Positions 25,568-32,874 of a stretch of 53,481 nucleotides of DNA are shown piece by piece. The stretch is taken from IMG/VR virus record IMGVR_UViG_3300044707_000344, positions 1 through 53,481 of that record; one strand, 5' to 3'. Made by a program: the position numbers and the translations under genes. How positions within the stretch are numbered: the stretch's first letter is position 1; every line of letters starts with the position of its first letter. The notes under the pieces are model-generated. The model made no database searches. It had not been told where the DNA came from and was given only the letters and a program-made list of their open reading frames with translations. Source of the DNA: a virus.

Positions 25568-26739
25568 AGATCCTGGCGGCTGCGTCCGCTGGTTCCTCGC
25601 CGAAGCCAGCACCGGATGCCGAGCAAGTCACGCAGCGGCGTGATGGAGACGTGCTCGAGGCACGGTCCACGAGCCGTCGAATCAAGACGGTGGAGGATCT
25701 GCTGCGGCACATCGAGGCGGACCTTGAACGCTACGAGGTCGCCGCGAGCGAGGCAACGAAATGGGAGTGTGCGACTGCTGGAGATGACGGCGAGCCGATC
25801 GTCACCGAGTTGCATCGTGTGTTCGTGCGTCTCAAGCCACGCGGCGGCCCGACGACGAAAGAGATCGTCGAGGCGATGATTGCTGGTGCGTCGGGCGGCA
25901 TTCGCCGGCCCTTGACCAAAGCTGTCAAGGCACAGAAACGCGACGGCCTGTGGCAAGTCTTGCCGGTGAGCGACACGCACCTCGGAAACTACGCCTGGAG
26001 CCAGACGACCGGAGCGGGCGATTGGGATCTGTCTATTGCGGAGCGTGTCATCGGCCAGGCTGCTGGTGAGTTGCTCGCGGTGGGGGACACGCACAAGCCG
26101 GCCCGCAGGACGATTGCGTTCCTCGGCGACCTCTTCCACTACGATCGGGCCGAGCGTGCCGAGACATCGAGCGGCACTCCGCTAGAGCGAGACGGGCGGC
26201 TGCAGAAGATGATCCAGGTTGGTGCGGCCGTTTTGCTTGGCATCGTTGAGCGATCCGCCGAAACCTGCCCGACGGACGTCGTGCTCGTGCAAGGCAACCA
26301 CGATGAAATGCTGTCGTGGGCATTCCATCGCATCCTGATTGAGCGATTCCGCAACGATCGCCGCGTGAAGATCGACGAGCGGTACACGGGCCGCAAGTAC
26401 CTTGCGAGCGGCAAAACGCTGCTCGGCTTCTGCCACGGCCACAAGGCAAAGCGTCGGCTCCCGCAGCTGATGGCACTGGAGGCTGCGGAGGAGTGGGCTC
26501 GCTGCCCGTACCGCGAGTGGCACACCGGGCACTATCACTCGTCGGCTGCGGAGTGGTCGAGACCGATTGAGACGCTCGACGGCGTGCTGACGCGGGTCAG
26601 CCCGTCGCTCTGTGCTCCTGACGATTGGCACGCCAGCCACGGATTCTTGAACACTAGACAGTGCATGGAGACTTTCATCTACGCCGCCGAGGGCGGACTC
26701 ACAGCCATGCACGTTTCGACTCCGAAAGGGACACGATGA
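25540..26739 (+). CDS. Calcineurin-like metallophosphoesterase
   Basis: This 399-residue protein has the complete metallophosphoesterase signature: VSDTHLGN (D-x-H), FLGDLFHYD (GD), VQGNHDEMLS (GNHD/E), CHGHKAK and GHYHS. An N-terminal region of about 130 residues rich in charged helices precedes the domain. Such enzymes hydrolyse phosphodiesters of DNA, RNA or nucleotides. Its neighbours (an HTH-like gene before, an Nmad1-type protein after) suggest a role in phage DNA metabolism or modification. The stop overlaps the Nmad1 start. Confidence 0.88.
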   Translation: MAAPRRRAVEILAAASAGSSPKPAPDAEQVTQRRDGDVLEARSTSRRIKTVEDLLRHIEADLERYEVAASEATKWECATAGDDGEPIVTELHRVFVRLKPRGGPTTKEIVEAMIAGASGGIRRPLTKAVKAQKRDGLWQVLPVSDTHLGNYAWSQTTGAGDWDLSIAERVIGQAAGELLAVGDTHKPARRTIAFLGDLFHYDRAERAETSSGTPLERDGRLQKMIQVGAAVLLGIVERSAETCPTDVVLVQGNHDEMLSWAFHRILIERFRNDRRVKIDERYTGRKYLASGKTLLGFCHGHKAKRRLPQLMALEAAEEWARCPYREWHTGHYHSSAAEWSRPIETLDGVLTRVSPSLCAPDDWHASHGFLNTRQCMETFIYAAEGGLTAMHVSTPKGTR

Positions 26740-27257
26740 CCACCACGCTCGACGAATCCGTATCCGCACTCCGCTCTGCCGTCGAAGCTCGACTCGCAGG
26801 CACACCTGCCAATGATCCCAAAATGCAGGGCTATCGCCTGCCCGGTGACGGCATCCTCAACGCCAGCCCCGAGACCTACGCGGAGTGGACGCCGCCAGCG
26901 TTTGCTTCTGCGAGAGTCGCGGACGTGCATCCGACGAGCCAAGCGTTCTTTGATCTGTGCGATGCCATCAAGGAAATGCACCGGAGGAAGAGCGCCGATT
27001 ACGGGTGTCCGAGCGGCACGGACCCGCTGGCGAACATCCGCAGCGGGGCGAAGTTTGTCGGCATCCCGTCGTGGAAGGGTGCGATGGTGCGGCTGTCTGA
27101 CAAGGTGACGCGGCTCGCCGCGTACAACGCGACAGGCCGGCTGGAGAACGAATCGCTCGAGGACAACCTTTTCGACCTGGCGTCCTACGCACTGCTGGCA
27201 TTGCTCTTGCACCGCGAGGAACAGCAGTGTGCCGCGACCGATGAGGTCGTCGGCTGA
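26736..27257 (+). CDS. Nucleotide modification associated domain 1 (DUF1599) protein
   Basis: This 173-residue protein shows the Nmad1/DUF1599 pattern: IKEMHRRKSADYGCPSGTDPLANIRSGAKFVGIPSWKGAMVRLSDKVTRLAAY, then NESLEDNLFDLASYALLALLL. These proteins are commonly encoded next to phage DNA-modification enzymes, and related folds hydrolyse nucleotides. The ATG overlaps the phosphoesterase stop (ATGA). A role in supplying or clearing modified nucleotides is inference. Confidence 0.85.
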   Translation: MTTTLDESVSALRSAVEARLAGTPANDPKMQGYRLPGDGILNASPETYAEWTPPAFASARVADVHPTSQAFFDLCDAIKEMHRRKSADYGCPSGTDPLANIRSGAKFVGIPSWKGAMVRLSDKVTRLAAYNATGRLENESLEDNLFDLASYALLALLLHREEQQCAATDEVVG

Positions 27258-27323
27258 GCCGGGCGGCGGGTTGCAGTTCGTGCGTGTTTCTCCCTTTCCA
27301 CGCGCGACTCCCCGCCTGCTCGG
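27258..27323. other. Gap between convergent genes
   Basis: This 66-base interval separates the convergent stops of the Nmad1-type gene and the integrase. It is GC-rich with a T-rich patch (GTGTTTCTCCCTTTCC). I find no strong perfect hairpin, so the terminators here are weak or Rho-dependent. Confidence 0.35.
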
Positions 27324-28181
27324 TCAGCCGATGGCAGGAAGCACATCGCACGGCGGAGGCTCGCGGTCCGTCATACGGCGGTCGAGGTACCATCGCTGCG
27401 TGATCCTCGGGCTGGAGTGGTCGAGCAGCTTCGTCGCATCGCCGCCGAGAGCTGCGTAGTGACTCGCCGCCGAGCGGCGCAGCTGGTGGAAGCCGCTGCC
27501 CCTGCCGTGGCCGAGGCCCGCACGGGCTACGATGTCCTTGTATTTCGACCACAGGTACGTCGGATGCTGCGGCCATTCAAGCAGCTTTCCGGTGCCGCAG
27601 GCCAGACGCACGGCTTCGCACGTCGCCTCGGATAGCTGATACACGCGGTCGCGCTTCCCGCCCTTCCGGTACTCGGCGCGCACCGACAGGAACGGCGGCG
27701 AGAAGTCCTCGGGCAGACACGATAGCACCGCGCCGATCCGTTCGGCCGTCTCCCACAGCACGCTCAGGAGTGCTGTGTACCAGATGCCAGCACGCACGGC
27801 CCCGACCGTGCCGCGTGTTGCGGCGGCGGCCCGCATGAGGGCTTGCAGCTGCTCGACTGACCATGCCGTCGGCACTCGCTCTGGCAGCGGAGCAGGAGGA
27901 ACGCATGGACGATCTTTTAGCACGCCGCGGTCGGCCGCGCACCGCCACAGCGACAACAACTGCGTGCGTTCTTTCTCGGCTGTGTACGGACTGCGGATCG
28001 ACGCTCGATGCTCAAGGTATCGGCTGATCGTCAGGTCTGTCAGGTCGTCGAGCGTCGGTATGTAGCCGAGCCACTTTGCAAACGCGCGGATCGTGCAACC
28101 GTACAGCCTCGTCGTGTTTGCCGAGCGTCCTCGCAGACGCAGCGGCCGGTAGAAGTCGTCAAAGAAGTTCTGAAGTGTCAT
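27324..28181 (-). CDS. int: Tyrosine recombinase (integrase)
   Basis: This 285-residue site-specific recombinase is the only clear gene on the minus strand. It has an N-terminal SAM-like DNA-binding domain (residues 1-90). The catalytic domain holds the expected residues: Arg148 (ETAERIG), a Lys in YRKGGKR (173/176), HQLRR (His222, Arg225), His245 (LLDHSSP) and the nucleophile Tyr255 (TQRWYLD). It would integrate and excise the genome with the small excisionase-like gene facing it. It converges with the phage structural block and diverges from the HTH genes. Confidence 0.92.
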   Translation of the reverse strand: MTLQNFFDDFYRPLRLRGRSANTTRLYGCTIRAFAKWLGYIPTLDDLTDLTISRYLEHRASIRSPYTAEKERTQLLSLWRCAADRGVLKDRPCVPPAPLPERVPTAWSVEQLQALMRAAAATRGTVGAVRAGIWYTALLSVLWETAERIGAVLSCLPEDFSPPFLSVRAEYRKGGKRDRVYQLSEATCEAVRLACGTGKLLEWPQHPTYLWSKYKDIVARAGLGHGRGSGFHQLRRSAASHYAALGGDATKLLDHSSPRITQRWYLDRRMTDREPPPCDVLPAIG

Positions 28182-28357
28182 CGGCGGGCCTCTGTTGAGG
28201 TATAGGCCACGCCTCCGTGCTGGTGTTGTGCATCCTGCTTGAAGTAGTCGTAGCGGTTGTGCGGGCCTCCTAGAGTCCTGTCCCCGCCATTTGACTCCCA
28301 GCCGTCCAACGTGGGCGGCTGGCTGTCTTTGTCACGAATACCACCGGTACGCGAACA
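28182..28357. promoter_or_regulatory. Divergent intergenic region, possible attP
   Basis: This 176-base region lies between the integrase and the excisionase-like gene, the usual place for integrase promoters and the attachment site. It holds a hairpin at 28299-28321 (CAGCCGTCC paired with GGGCGGCTG, loop AACGT) followed by a short T run. I could not identify the attP core because the bacterial sequence is not available, and I see no tRNA gene. Confidence 0.4.
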
Positions 28358-28579
28358 ATGCAAAAGGCACCTGAGTGGATTTCAGTCCCCGTCGCCGCCG
28401 AACTCCTTGGCTGCACGGACGTTTGGGTCATCAAAATGATTGAACGTGGCGACTTAGAAGGGTTTCGGCTCAACGGCCGAGCCTGGGCCGTCAACAAAAA
28501 GAGCGTCGAGAAAAACTTGCAAGAGTACCTCAATCGCGACCCCGCCCTTTCTGGCAGAAAGAGATCGAAACTCGTGTAG
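28358..28579 (+). CDS. Excisionase/AlpA-like helix-turn-helix protein
   Basis: This 73-residue protein has a MerR/Xis-type winged helix-turn-helix: ISVPVAAELLGCTDVWVIKMIERGDLEGFRLNGRAWAVNKKSVEKNL. The last part is basic. Its position opposite the integrase supports an excisionase or regulator of lysogeny. Another HTH gene follows after about 35 bases. Confidence 0.75.
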   Translation: MQKAPEWISVPVAAELLGCTDVWVIKMIERGDLEGFRLNGRAWAVNKKSVEKNLQEYLNRDPALSGRKRSKLV

Positions 28580-28613
28580 CGACTATTGACACGGAAGTGA
28601 ATAGAGCCTACGA

Positions 28614-28868
28614 ATGAGGGAGAACGGCGTGGAGGAGCAGCAAGTGGTCTATATTTCTGGTCAGGAAGCGGCGCGGCGGCTCGGCTGTGCGCCGATCACG
28701 GTGAGTCGCATCGCTCGGCAGCAAGGCATCGGCGTCATCGTCGAGGACGGGCGGCTGGCTGCGCTTGCCACGACGGATCTTCTGAGGATCAAGCCGTTCC
28801 TCCACCCGACCGCAGGCAATCCGCTCTGGATTGCCGCGAAGAAGAAGCGCAAGAAACGCGAAGCGTGA
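28614..28868 (+). CDS. Small helix-turn-helix DNA-binding protein
   Basis: This 84-residue protein has a second HTH (SGQEAARRLGCAPITVSRIARQQGIGVIVEDGRLAAL) and a lysine-rich tail (AKKKRKKREA). TTGACA occurs 28 bases upstream of the ATG. A GTG at 28629 is an alternative start. It could be a repressor or an Xis-like protein; no classical CI-type repressor is visible in the window. Confidence 0.65.
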   Translation: MRENGVEEQQVVYISGQEAARRLGCAPITVSRIARQQGIGVIVEDGRLAALATTDLLRIKPFLHPTAGNPLWIAAKKKRKKREA

Positions 28869-28942
28869 CGTTCCCAGCTATATAGGGAATTTCACACAGG
28901 GCAAAAACGCTTCGCGGCAGCACGTTTTCGCGGCACCCCCGC

Positions 28943-28969
28943 CTAAACGGTTGCGCCGCAATGGTTTAG
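28943..28969. promoter_or_regulatory. 27-bp palindrome
   Basis: CTAAAC at one end pairs with GTTTAG at the other, and after one mismatch a further run (TTGCG with CGCAA) pairs up to a central C. Twelve of thirteen positions match, one of them as a G-T. It could be an operator or a hairpin. It has no T run and sits in noncoding DNA. Confidence 0.55.
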
Positions 28970-29133
28970 ACGGCCGCCAGAATTGCCGCGGAAACGTGTC
29001 CTGCCGCCCTTTGTTTTGGGGCAGACCCGGGGTACGTCGAACTTTTGACACGCCCCTGATTCGGCCAGCCCTATATAGAAAAGGGGCTTTCTCCCGCGAA
29101 ATACGCAGCAAAAAAAATTTTACCCCGCCCCTA

Positions 29134-29161
29134 TTGACAGCCGATAAAGAATTGGTAGAAT
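29134..29161 (+). promoter_or_regulatory. Sigma70-like promoter 1
   Basis: TTGACA (29134-29139) is followed after 16 bases by TAGAAT (29156-29161). The bases CTATTGACAGCCGATAAA are shared exactly with the promoter at 31261. The leader after it contains CGCGG/CCGCG, able to form a small hairpin. It drives the early small genes beginning at 29215. This is predicted from sequence only. Confidence 0.78.
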
Positions 29162-29214
29162 GAGGGGGTCAACGCGGCGGACCCCGCGAGACGCCAACAA
29201 CGGAGAACACGACG

Positions 29215-29481
29215 ATGACCAATCGCAAAATCGAACGCATCGCAGCCACCGACGTGCAGGACGGCGACATCATCTTCACCTACGGCTATCGGTGCCGTGC
29301 CAGCGGGTGCCACGATTCGACGGCAGGCGACGGCCAGAAGGTTCGCACGTTCATCCTGACCAGCGAACCGGATGCGCTCAACGGCCAACGGCTGACCGGC
29401 GGCTTCAACGGTGGCCGGTACGGCGGCAACGCCCGCGCGACTTATGGCCGCGAGGTTGTGCCGCACACGGTCGAGGGCTGA
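29215..29481 (+). CDS. Small early hypothetical protein
   Basis: This 88-residue protein (ATDVQDGDIIFTYGYRCRASGCHD, then TFILTSEPDALNGQRL) begins after an AACGGAGA ribosome site. It is the first gene after promoter 1. Its TGA is the first part of the TGATTGTTCGG element, followed by a hairpin. No known family is recognised. Confidence 0.7.
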   Translation: MTNRKIERIAATDVQDGDIIFTYGYRCRASGCHDSTAGDGQKVRTFILTSEPDALNGQRLTGGFNGGRYGGNARATYGREVVPHTVEG

Positions 29482-29521
29482 TTGTTCGGATACCCGTGCT
29501 GCGGGCGTTCCGCAGCACGGG
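29479..29521 (+). other. TGATTGTTCGG element with GCGTT-loop hairpin
   Basis: TGATTGTTCGG (29479-29489) starts at the stop codon of the preceding gene. It is followed by a perfect 12-bp stem (29493-29504 with 29510-29521) closing on a GCGTT loop. There is no T run. Similar elements follow at 29865 and 31803. It may act in RNA processing, stability or translation control. Confidence 0.7.
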
Positions 29522-29555
29522 CGGGACTGACGGGACTTCAACGGAGGACGGGACG

Positions 29556-29858
29556 ATGGCATTCAAGTTTCCCTGCGACATGACGGAGGACGAGCGGGAG
29601 CAGTATCACCGCCAGCGGTTCGAGGACGATCGTCGGGCCGGTGCGAAGAGGTTCGGTCTGAAGACCGACGAGGTGCTGTTCTACAACAGTGGCATCTGCT
29701 ACGACCGGATCGTCGTGACAACGATGCGGGCAGCGAGGAAGGTCGCCAAGGCGGTCAAAGGCGGCACGGTGAACGGCGGCTACCTCGACGGGATGCCGCT
29801 CGGCGGTATCAGCGAAGAGAAGCGTGAAGACAAAGTGGCCTACAGCGTGTACTGCTAA
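29556..29858 (+). CDS. Small early hypothetical protein
   Basis: This 100-residue protein (FKFPCDMTEDEREQYHRQRFEDDRR) follows a GGAGG ribosome site. The middle (VLFYNSGICYDRIVVTTMRAARKVAKAV) is helical. Located between two hairpin elements. No known domain. Confidence 0.68.
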   Translation: MAFKFPCDMTEDEREQYHRQRFEDDRRAGAKRFGLKTDEVLFYNSGICYDRIVVTTMRAARKVAKAVKGGTVNGGYLDGMPLGGISEEKREDKVAYSVYC

Positions 29859-29864
29859 TCGGTG

Positions 29865-29912
29865 CCTGCCCCGGCGGGTGCGTTGCCCGCCGGGGCAGGA
29901 CTGATTGTTCGG
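29865..29912 (+). other. 14-bp GC hairpin with GCGTT loop and TGATTGTTCGG
   Basis: CCTGCCCCGGCGGG pairs perfectly with the following CCCGCCGGGGCAGG around a seven-base loop containing GCGTT. TGATTGTTCGG follows at 29902-29912, then the ribosome site of the next gene. The layout is the mirror order of the 29479 element (hairpin first). No T run follows. Confidence 0.7.
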
Positions 29913-29939
29913 AAACCTAATCAACCGGAGGACGGGACG

Positions 29940-30497
29940 ATGAGTGCAAATCAGGTGTTGGCAGTATTTCACGCCGCGCTCAAGCGGCACGCGACAAACA
30001 GGGCAGGCGACTATCTAGCCGGGGCGTTTATCGCCGTCCCGCACCAGCTTCCGCCGACGTTGATGGACAACAGTTTCAGCCCGCCCGATGAGGAAGCAGG
30101 CGACCAGCACGTCCTGGGCGACCACGACTTTCACCGCTGCGTGTCGTTGGTCGACGGCCTGGACTATGCCGGGCATCAGGCCATCAAGGTGCAGGCTCTC
30201 GCCGCCCAAAGGCTGCGATTGGTACTAGGCTCGGATTGGCAGGAGCGCGTCCTGTGCGACCTCTATTCTGGGACCGCGATGAGCGACCCCGACTACCGGC
30301 GATTGGCAGAGCCGCTGCTGTGGGATTGCGTCTGGCCCGAGGTCGATGCTGACAGGTGCTTGACCGGTCGGCTTGTCGACGACAGCGAAGGCTACGCCAA
30401 CGTCATGAACGAGGCCATGATGAGTGAGGACGTAGCCAGGGCTGCCGGGCTGGTGATCGAGGACGGGTACGTTCACGACAGTCAGGAGGCGCAGTGA
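29940..30497 (+). CDS. Early hypothetical protein
   Basis: This 185-residue protein begins after CCGGAGG. It is mostly helical with many acidic residues (DEEAGDQHVLGDHDFHRCVSLVDGLDY, then WDCVWPEVDADRCLTGRL). Its stop overlaps the next start region (GTGATG). I do not recognise a family; the DHDFH string is not a convincing metal-binding site on its own. Confidence 0.65.
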   Translation: MSANQVLAVFHAALKRHATNRAGDYLAGAFIAVPHQLPPTLMDNSFSPPDEEAGDQHVLGDHDFHRCVSLVDGLDYAGHQAIKVQALAAQRLRLVLGSDWQERVLCDLYSGTAMSDPDYRRLAEPLLWDCVWPEVDADRCLTGRLVDDSEGYANVMNEAMMSEDVARAAGLVIEDGYVHDSQEAQ

Positions 30498-30964
30498 TGC
30501 AGACCTTCCTCCCCTGTCCTTCGTTCAACGAGTCTGCCCGCTGTCTCGATTACCGCCGCCTTGGCAAGCAGCGTGTCGAGTGCAAGCAGATTCTGCTCGC
30601 GCTCGGCGTGCCGGTTGGCGAGCACCAACCGAAGCCGACGGCGTGGGCGAATCATCCGGCAGCGAGAATGTGGCGCGGCCACGAGTTCACGCTTGTCGAG
30701 TACGCCATCGAGGTGTGCCACGAGTGGATACGTCGTGGCTACAACGACACACTGCTGCCGCAGTTCAAAGAGTGCTGGTGGCAGATCGCGTGGAGCAGCG
30801 ACCGTCTGATGGCGTCTCCTAACTGGATCGGCTACGACGCGTTCCACGCCAGCCATCGCAGCAACCTGCTCCGCAAGGATCGCCAGCACTACGGGCGGTT
30901 CGGTTGGAAAGAGCCCGCCGACCTTGAGTACGTGTGGCCGGTCGAGAAGGAGGTGGCGGCATGA
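30497..30964 (+). CDS. Pyrimidine dimer DNA glycosylase-like protein
   Basis: This 155-residue protein has the family pattern of MSMEG_6728-type / T4 endonuclease V-like phage proteins: PCPSFNESARCLDYRRLGKQRVECKQILLAL, NHPAARMWRGHEFTLVEYAIEVC and the final FHASHRSNLLRKDRQHY. The family is commonly annotated as a DNA glycosylase, but activity is not shown for this one. A strong AGGAGG precedes the ATG. The next gene overlaps the stop (ATGA). Confidence 0.75.
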   Translation: MQTFLPCPSFNESARCLDYRRLGKQRVECKQILLALGVPVGEHQPKPTAWANHPAARMWRGHEFTLVEYAIEVCHEWIRRGYNDTLLPQFKECWWQIAWSSDRLMASPNWIGYDAFHASHRSNLLRKDRQHYGRFGWKEPADLEYVWPVEKEVAA

Positions 30965-31206
30965 TCCGCGACCTTCTCCGCACCGTCTGCGTGATCGCCG
31001 CGATGGCGTCGGCCTGCTCGCTGCTCATCGAGACGCGGCTGCAACTTGCTTCGATCGACATCGCGCAGCGTCAGGCGGTGATGCCTATGGCGGGCCTGCC
31101 GACTGCGTACCCTCAGCCTGCACCGGCCTCGCCGCCGGGGCGGCTGCGGGTCTTCGGGCGGGCGGTTCTCGATCTGGCCGACGCGGGCCTGGGGGTGGTG
31201 CGGTGA
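30961..31206 (+). CDS. Small membrane protein
   Basis: This 81-residue protein has one predicted membrane helix (LLRTVCVIAAMASACSLLI) followed by a Pro-rich segment and a C-terminal amphipathic helix. It overlaps the upstream gene as ATGA. No family is recognised. Confidence 0.6.
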   Translation: MIRDLLRTVCVIAAMASACSLLIETRLQLASIDIAQRQAVMPMAGLPTAYPQPAPASPPGRLRVFGRAVLDLADAGLGVVR

Positions 31207-31260
31207 AGACCCCCAGAAAACACCGGGAAAATAGGGGCAAAAAAATAATCCACGCCCCTA

Positions 31261-31288
31261 TTGACAGCCGATAAATATTGTGTATAAT
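31261..31288 (+). promoter_or_regulatory. Sigma70-like promoter 2 (near-consensus)
   Basis: TTGACA (31261-31266) and TATAAT (31283-31288) are both perfect consensus boxes with a 16-base spacer. The upstream and spacer sequence copy promoter 1 at 29134. The leader contains CGGCGGACCCCGCG, also as at promoter 1. This is probably the strongest early promoter in the window. Confidence 0.9.
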
Positions 31289-31341
31289 GAGGGCATGACG
31301 CGGCGGACCCCGCGGCAGGACAACGAAACGGAGGACGAACG

Positions 31342-31554
31342 ATGTACGAGTTTGCGATCAAGACAAAAATCGGCTGGGTGGCTGGGATCAACCGGGCTCA
31401 CATGGTTGTGACTTGCACGACAGACATTCGGCTCGTGAAGACGTTCAAGACGCACAAGGCGGCGAACGCATTTCGCCGCAAGTACGAAAACACCGGAATG
31501 GGCCTGAACGCTGACGCCGAGGTGGTTCAAGTACCGTTCTTTTTTGGATGCTGA
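31342..31554 (+). CDS. Small early hypothetical protein
   Basis: This 70-residue basic protein is the first gene after promoter 2, with an ACGGAGGA ribosome site. Its sequence (FAIKTKIGWVAGINRAHMVVTCT, then RKYENTGMGLNADAEVVQV) has no known domain. The TGA stop is the start of a TGATTGTTCGG element. Confidence 0.65.
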   Translation: MYEFAIKTKIGWVAGINRAHMVVTCTTDIRLVKTFKTHKAANAFRRKYENTGMGLNADAEVVQVPFFFGC

Positions 31555-31571
31555 TTGTTCGGACTTCCAAT
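31552..31571 (+). other. TGATTGTTCGG element
   Basis: TGATTGTTCGG begins in the stop codon, and AATC follows at 31569-31572, forming an outer GATT...AATC pair. No strong hairpin is next to this copy. The ribosome site of the next gene follows shortly. Confidence 0.6.
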
Positions 31572-31594
31572 CAAACCACAACGGAGACACGACG

Positions 31595-31795
31595 ATGACC
31601 CCTGCTAGCAAGATGGACTTCAAGAAGATTCAAGACGCGATCCGGATGCTCGGCCGAGACGATATGCGGACGCGGCTCACGACGAAGATCGGCGACAACC
31701 CCGCCAACGTGGACGCCACGCTGACGCTGATCGAGAACCTGTGTGCCGTGATCCGGCAGCAGGAGGGGCTGGTGGTCGAGGAGATCGAGTGCTGA
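31595..31795 (+). CDS. Small early hypothetical protein
   Basis: This 66-residue helical protein (FKKIQDAIRMLGRDDMRTRLTTKIGDNP, then LTLIENLCAVIRQQEG) follows an ACGGAGA ribosome site. It has no recognised domain. It is between two copies of the TGATTGTTYGG element. Confidence 0.6.
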   Translation: MTPASKMDFKKIQDAIRMLGRDDMRTRLTTKIGDNPANVDATLTLIENLCAVIRQQEGLVVEEIEC

Positions 31796-31802
31796 CTGAC
31801 TT

Positions 31803-31846
31803 GCGGCTCGGCCGCGTTGGCCGTGCCGCTGGACTGATTGTTTAGG
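31803..31846 (+). other. GCGTT-loop hairpin with TGATTGTTTAGG
   Basis: An 11-position stem (31803-31813 with 31819-31829, one T-T mismatch) closes on GCGTT. TGATTGTTTAGG follows at 31835-31846. The layout is the same as at 29865, again just before the ribosome site of the next gene. Confidence 0.65.
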
Positions 31847-31873
31847 TTCGGAAACTAACGGAGGACTCTGACT

Positions 31874-32761
31874 ATGAACGAGATGATCACCTGCAACGTG
31901 GCCGACAAGGTTCGCTCGGCCTTCAATTTCAGCATCGATAAGTTCCCGCTGCGGGGACCGGAGAACATGGCCACGCCGTTCTACGGCCTGTTCCGGTCTG
32001 ATACCGGCGCGGCGGTCGGCTACGGATCGGTCAGCGACCGCTACACGCCGCACACGACTGACGACGTGCTGGCGTTGGTCGAAGCGGCCGGCGTGGCGTT
32101 CGACGGCGTGGCCGATGTGAAGTGTTATTTCGACCACGGCCACTACGTCACGGTCCAGCCGACGAAGGAGCAGCGGCTCGCGGTGTACGGCACGAGGGAC
32201 AACGTGTTTCCTCGCATCGTGATCGACGCCGGCTACGGCGGGCAGGCGTTCCGCGCCTCGCTCGGAATGTATCGCGACGCCTGCCGCAACATGATGATCC
32301 TGCGGCAAGCCGAGGGCACGAACGTGGCGATCCGCCATACGTCGAGCCTGCTGCTTCAGATGGACGAACTGATCGCGACGTTCGCTTCGCTGGAAGCGGG
32401 CTGGGGCAACCTCACGGCTGTCGTGCAGCAGATGCAGTCCCGCGAGGTTCGGATGGTCGAGTTTCTCAACGCGATCTACGGCGAGCCGAAGTCTGACGAA
32501 CGCCGCTCGGTCACGATGCACCGGCACCGCACAGAGGCCATCTTCCGCCGCCTGTCGTCGGAGCGGATGGTCACGGGCCGGGGCTCGCTCGGCTCCGACT
32601 TCGTGGTCACAGGCTGGGAAGCGTTCAACGCGGTCCAGGGATACGTCCAGCACGACAGCATCCGCCGCGGTCGGCCGACCGAGATGGAGCGGATCGTGCG
32701 GGCGCTGCACGACGGCAAGGTTGCACAGGCCGAAAGGCTTGCACTGACGATGGCGGTCTAG
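31874..32761 (+). CDS. DUF932 phage/plasmid-like protein
   Basis: This 295-residue protein matches the DUF932 family (TIGR03299): YGLFRSDTGAAVGYGSVSDRYTPHTTDDVLALVEAAG, then RIVIDAGYGGQAFRASLGMYRDACRNMMIL and IRHTSS. These proteins are frequent in phages and plasmids, often near replication or recombination genes; biochemical function is unproven. It ends just before a strong terminator. Confidence 0.85.
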   Translation: MNEMITCNVADKVRSAFNFSIDKFPLRGPENMATPFYGLFRSDTGAAVGYGSVSDRYTPHTTDDVLALVEAAGVAFDGVADVKCYFDHGHYVTVQPTKEQRLAVYGTRDNVFPRIVIDAGYGGQAFRASLGMYRDACRNMMILRQAEGTNVAIRHTSSLLLQMDELIATFASLEAGWGNLTAVVQQMQSREVRMVEFLNAIYGEPKSDERRSVTMHRHRTEAIFRRLSSERMVTGRGSLGSDFVVTGWEAFNAVQGYVQHDSIRRGRPTEMERIVRALHDGKVAQAERLALTMAV

Positions 32762-32792
32762 TCCCCCGCCAGACGCCGCGTAAGCGGCAGTC

Positions 32793-32840
32793 GCCGTGGC
32801 GGGTGGGTTCCACCGTTCCCCCGCCCGCCACGGCTCTTTT
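32793..32840 (+). terminator. Rho-independent terminator after the DUF932 gene
   Basis: A perfect 11-bp stem (GCCGTGGCGGG with CCCGCCACGGC) with a 20-base loop is followed by TCTTTT. It probably ends the small early operon started by promoters 1 and 2. Confidence 0.88.
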
Positions 32841-32874
32841 CAAACAACGAACGGCAACCAAAGAAAGGGACAAC

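Larger units (their letters stand above)
28869..29214 (+). promoter_or_regulatory. Noncoding control region before the early operon
   Basis: This 346-base interval has no convincing gene. It contains CTATATAG near 28878 and TATATA at 29072, a 27-bp near-perfect palindrome (28943-28969), and the block GACCCGGGG...GAACTTTTG (29023-29047). It is largely alignable with the region 37666-37854, and its GACCCGGGG/GAACTTTTG part with 97-120. The first sigma70-like promoter (29134-29161) is at its end. It is a good candidate for the early control region or an origin. Confidence 0.6.

Noticed and set aside
24928-26139. A 403-residue open frame on the minus strand
   Set aside because: It runs opposite to the phosphoesterase gene, which has full catalytic motifs. 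Its sequence is rich in Arg/Gly with no domain pattern, as expected for a shadow frame in GC-rich DNA.
28261-28330. A possible tRNA 3' end as attachment site near the integrase
   Set aside because: I looked for a T-arm and acceptor-stem pairing and found none. The attP core cannot be identified without the host sequence.
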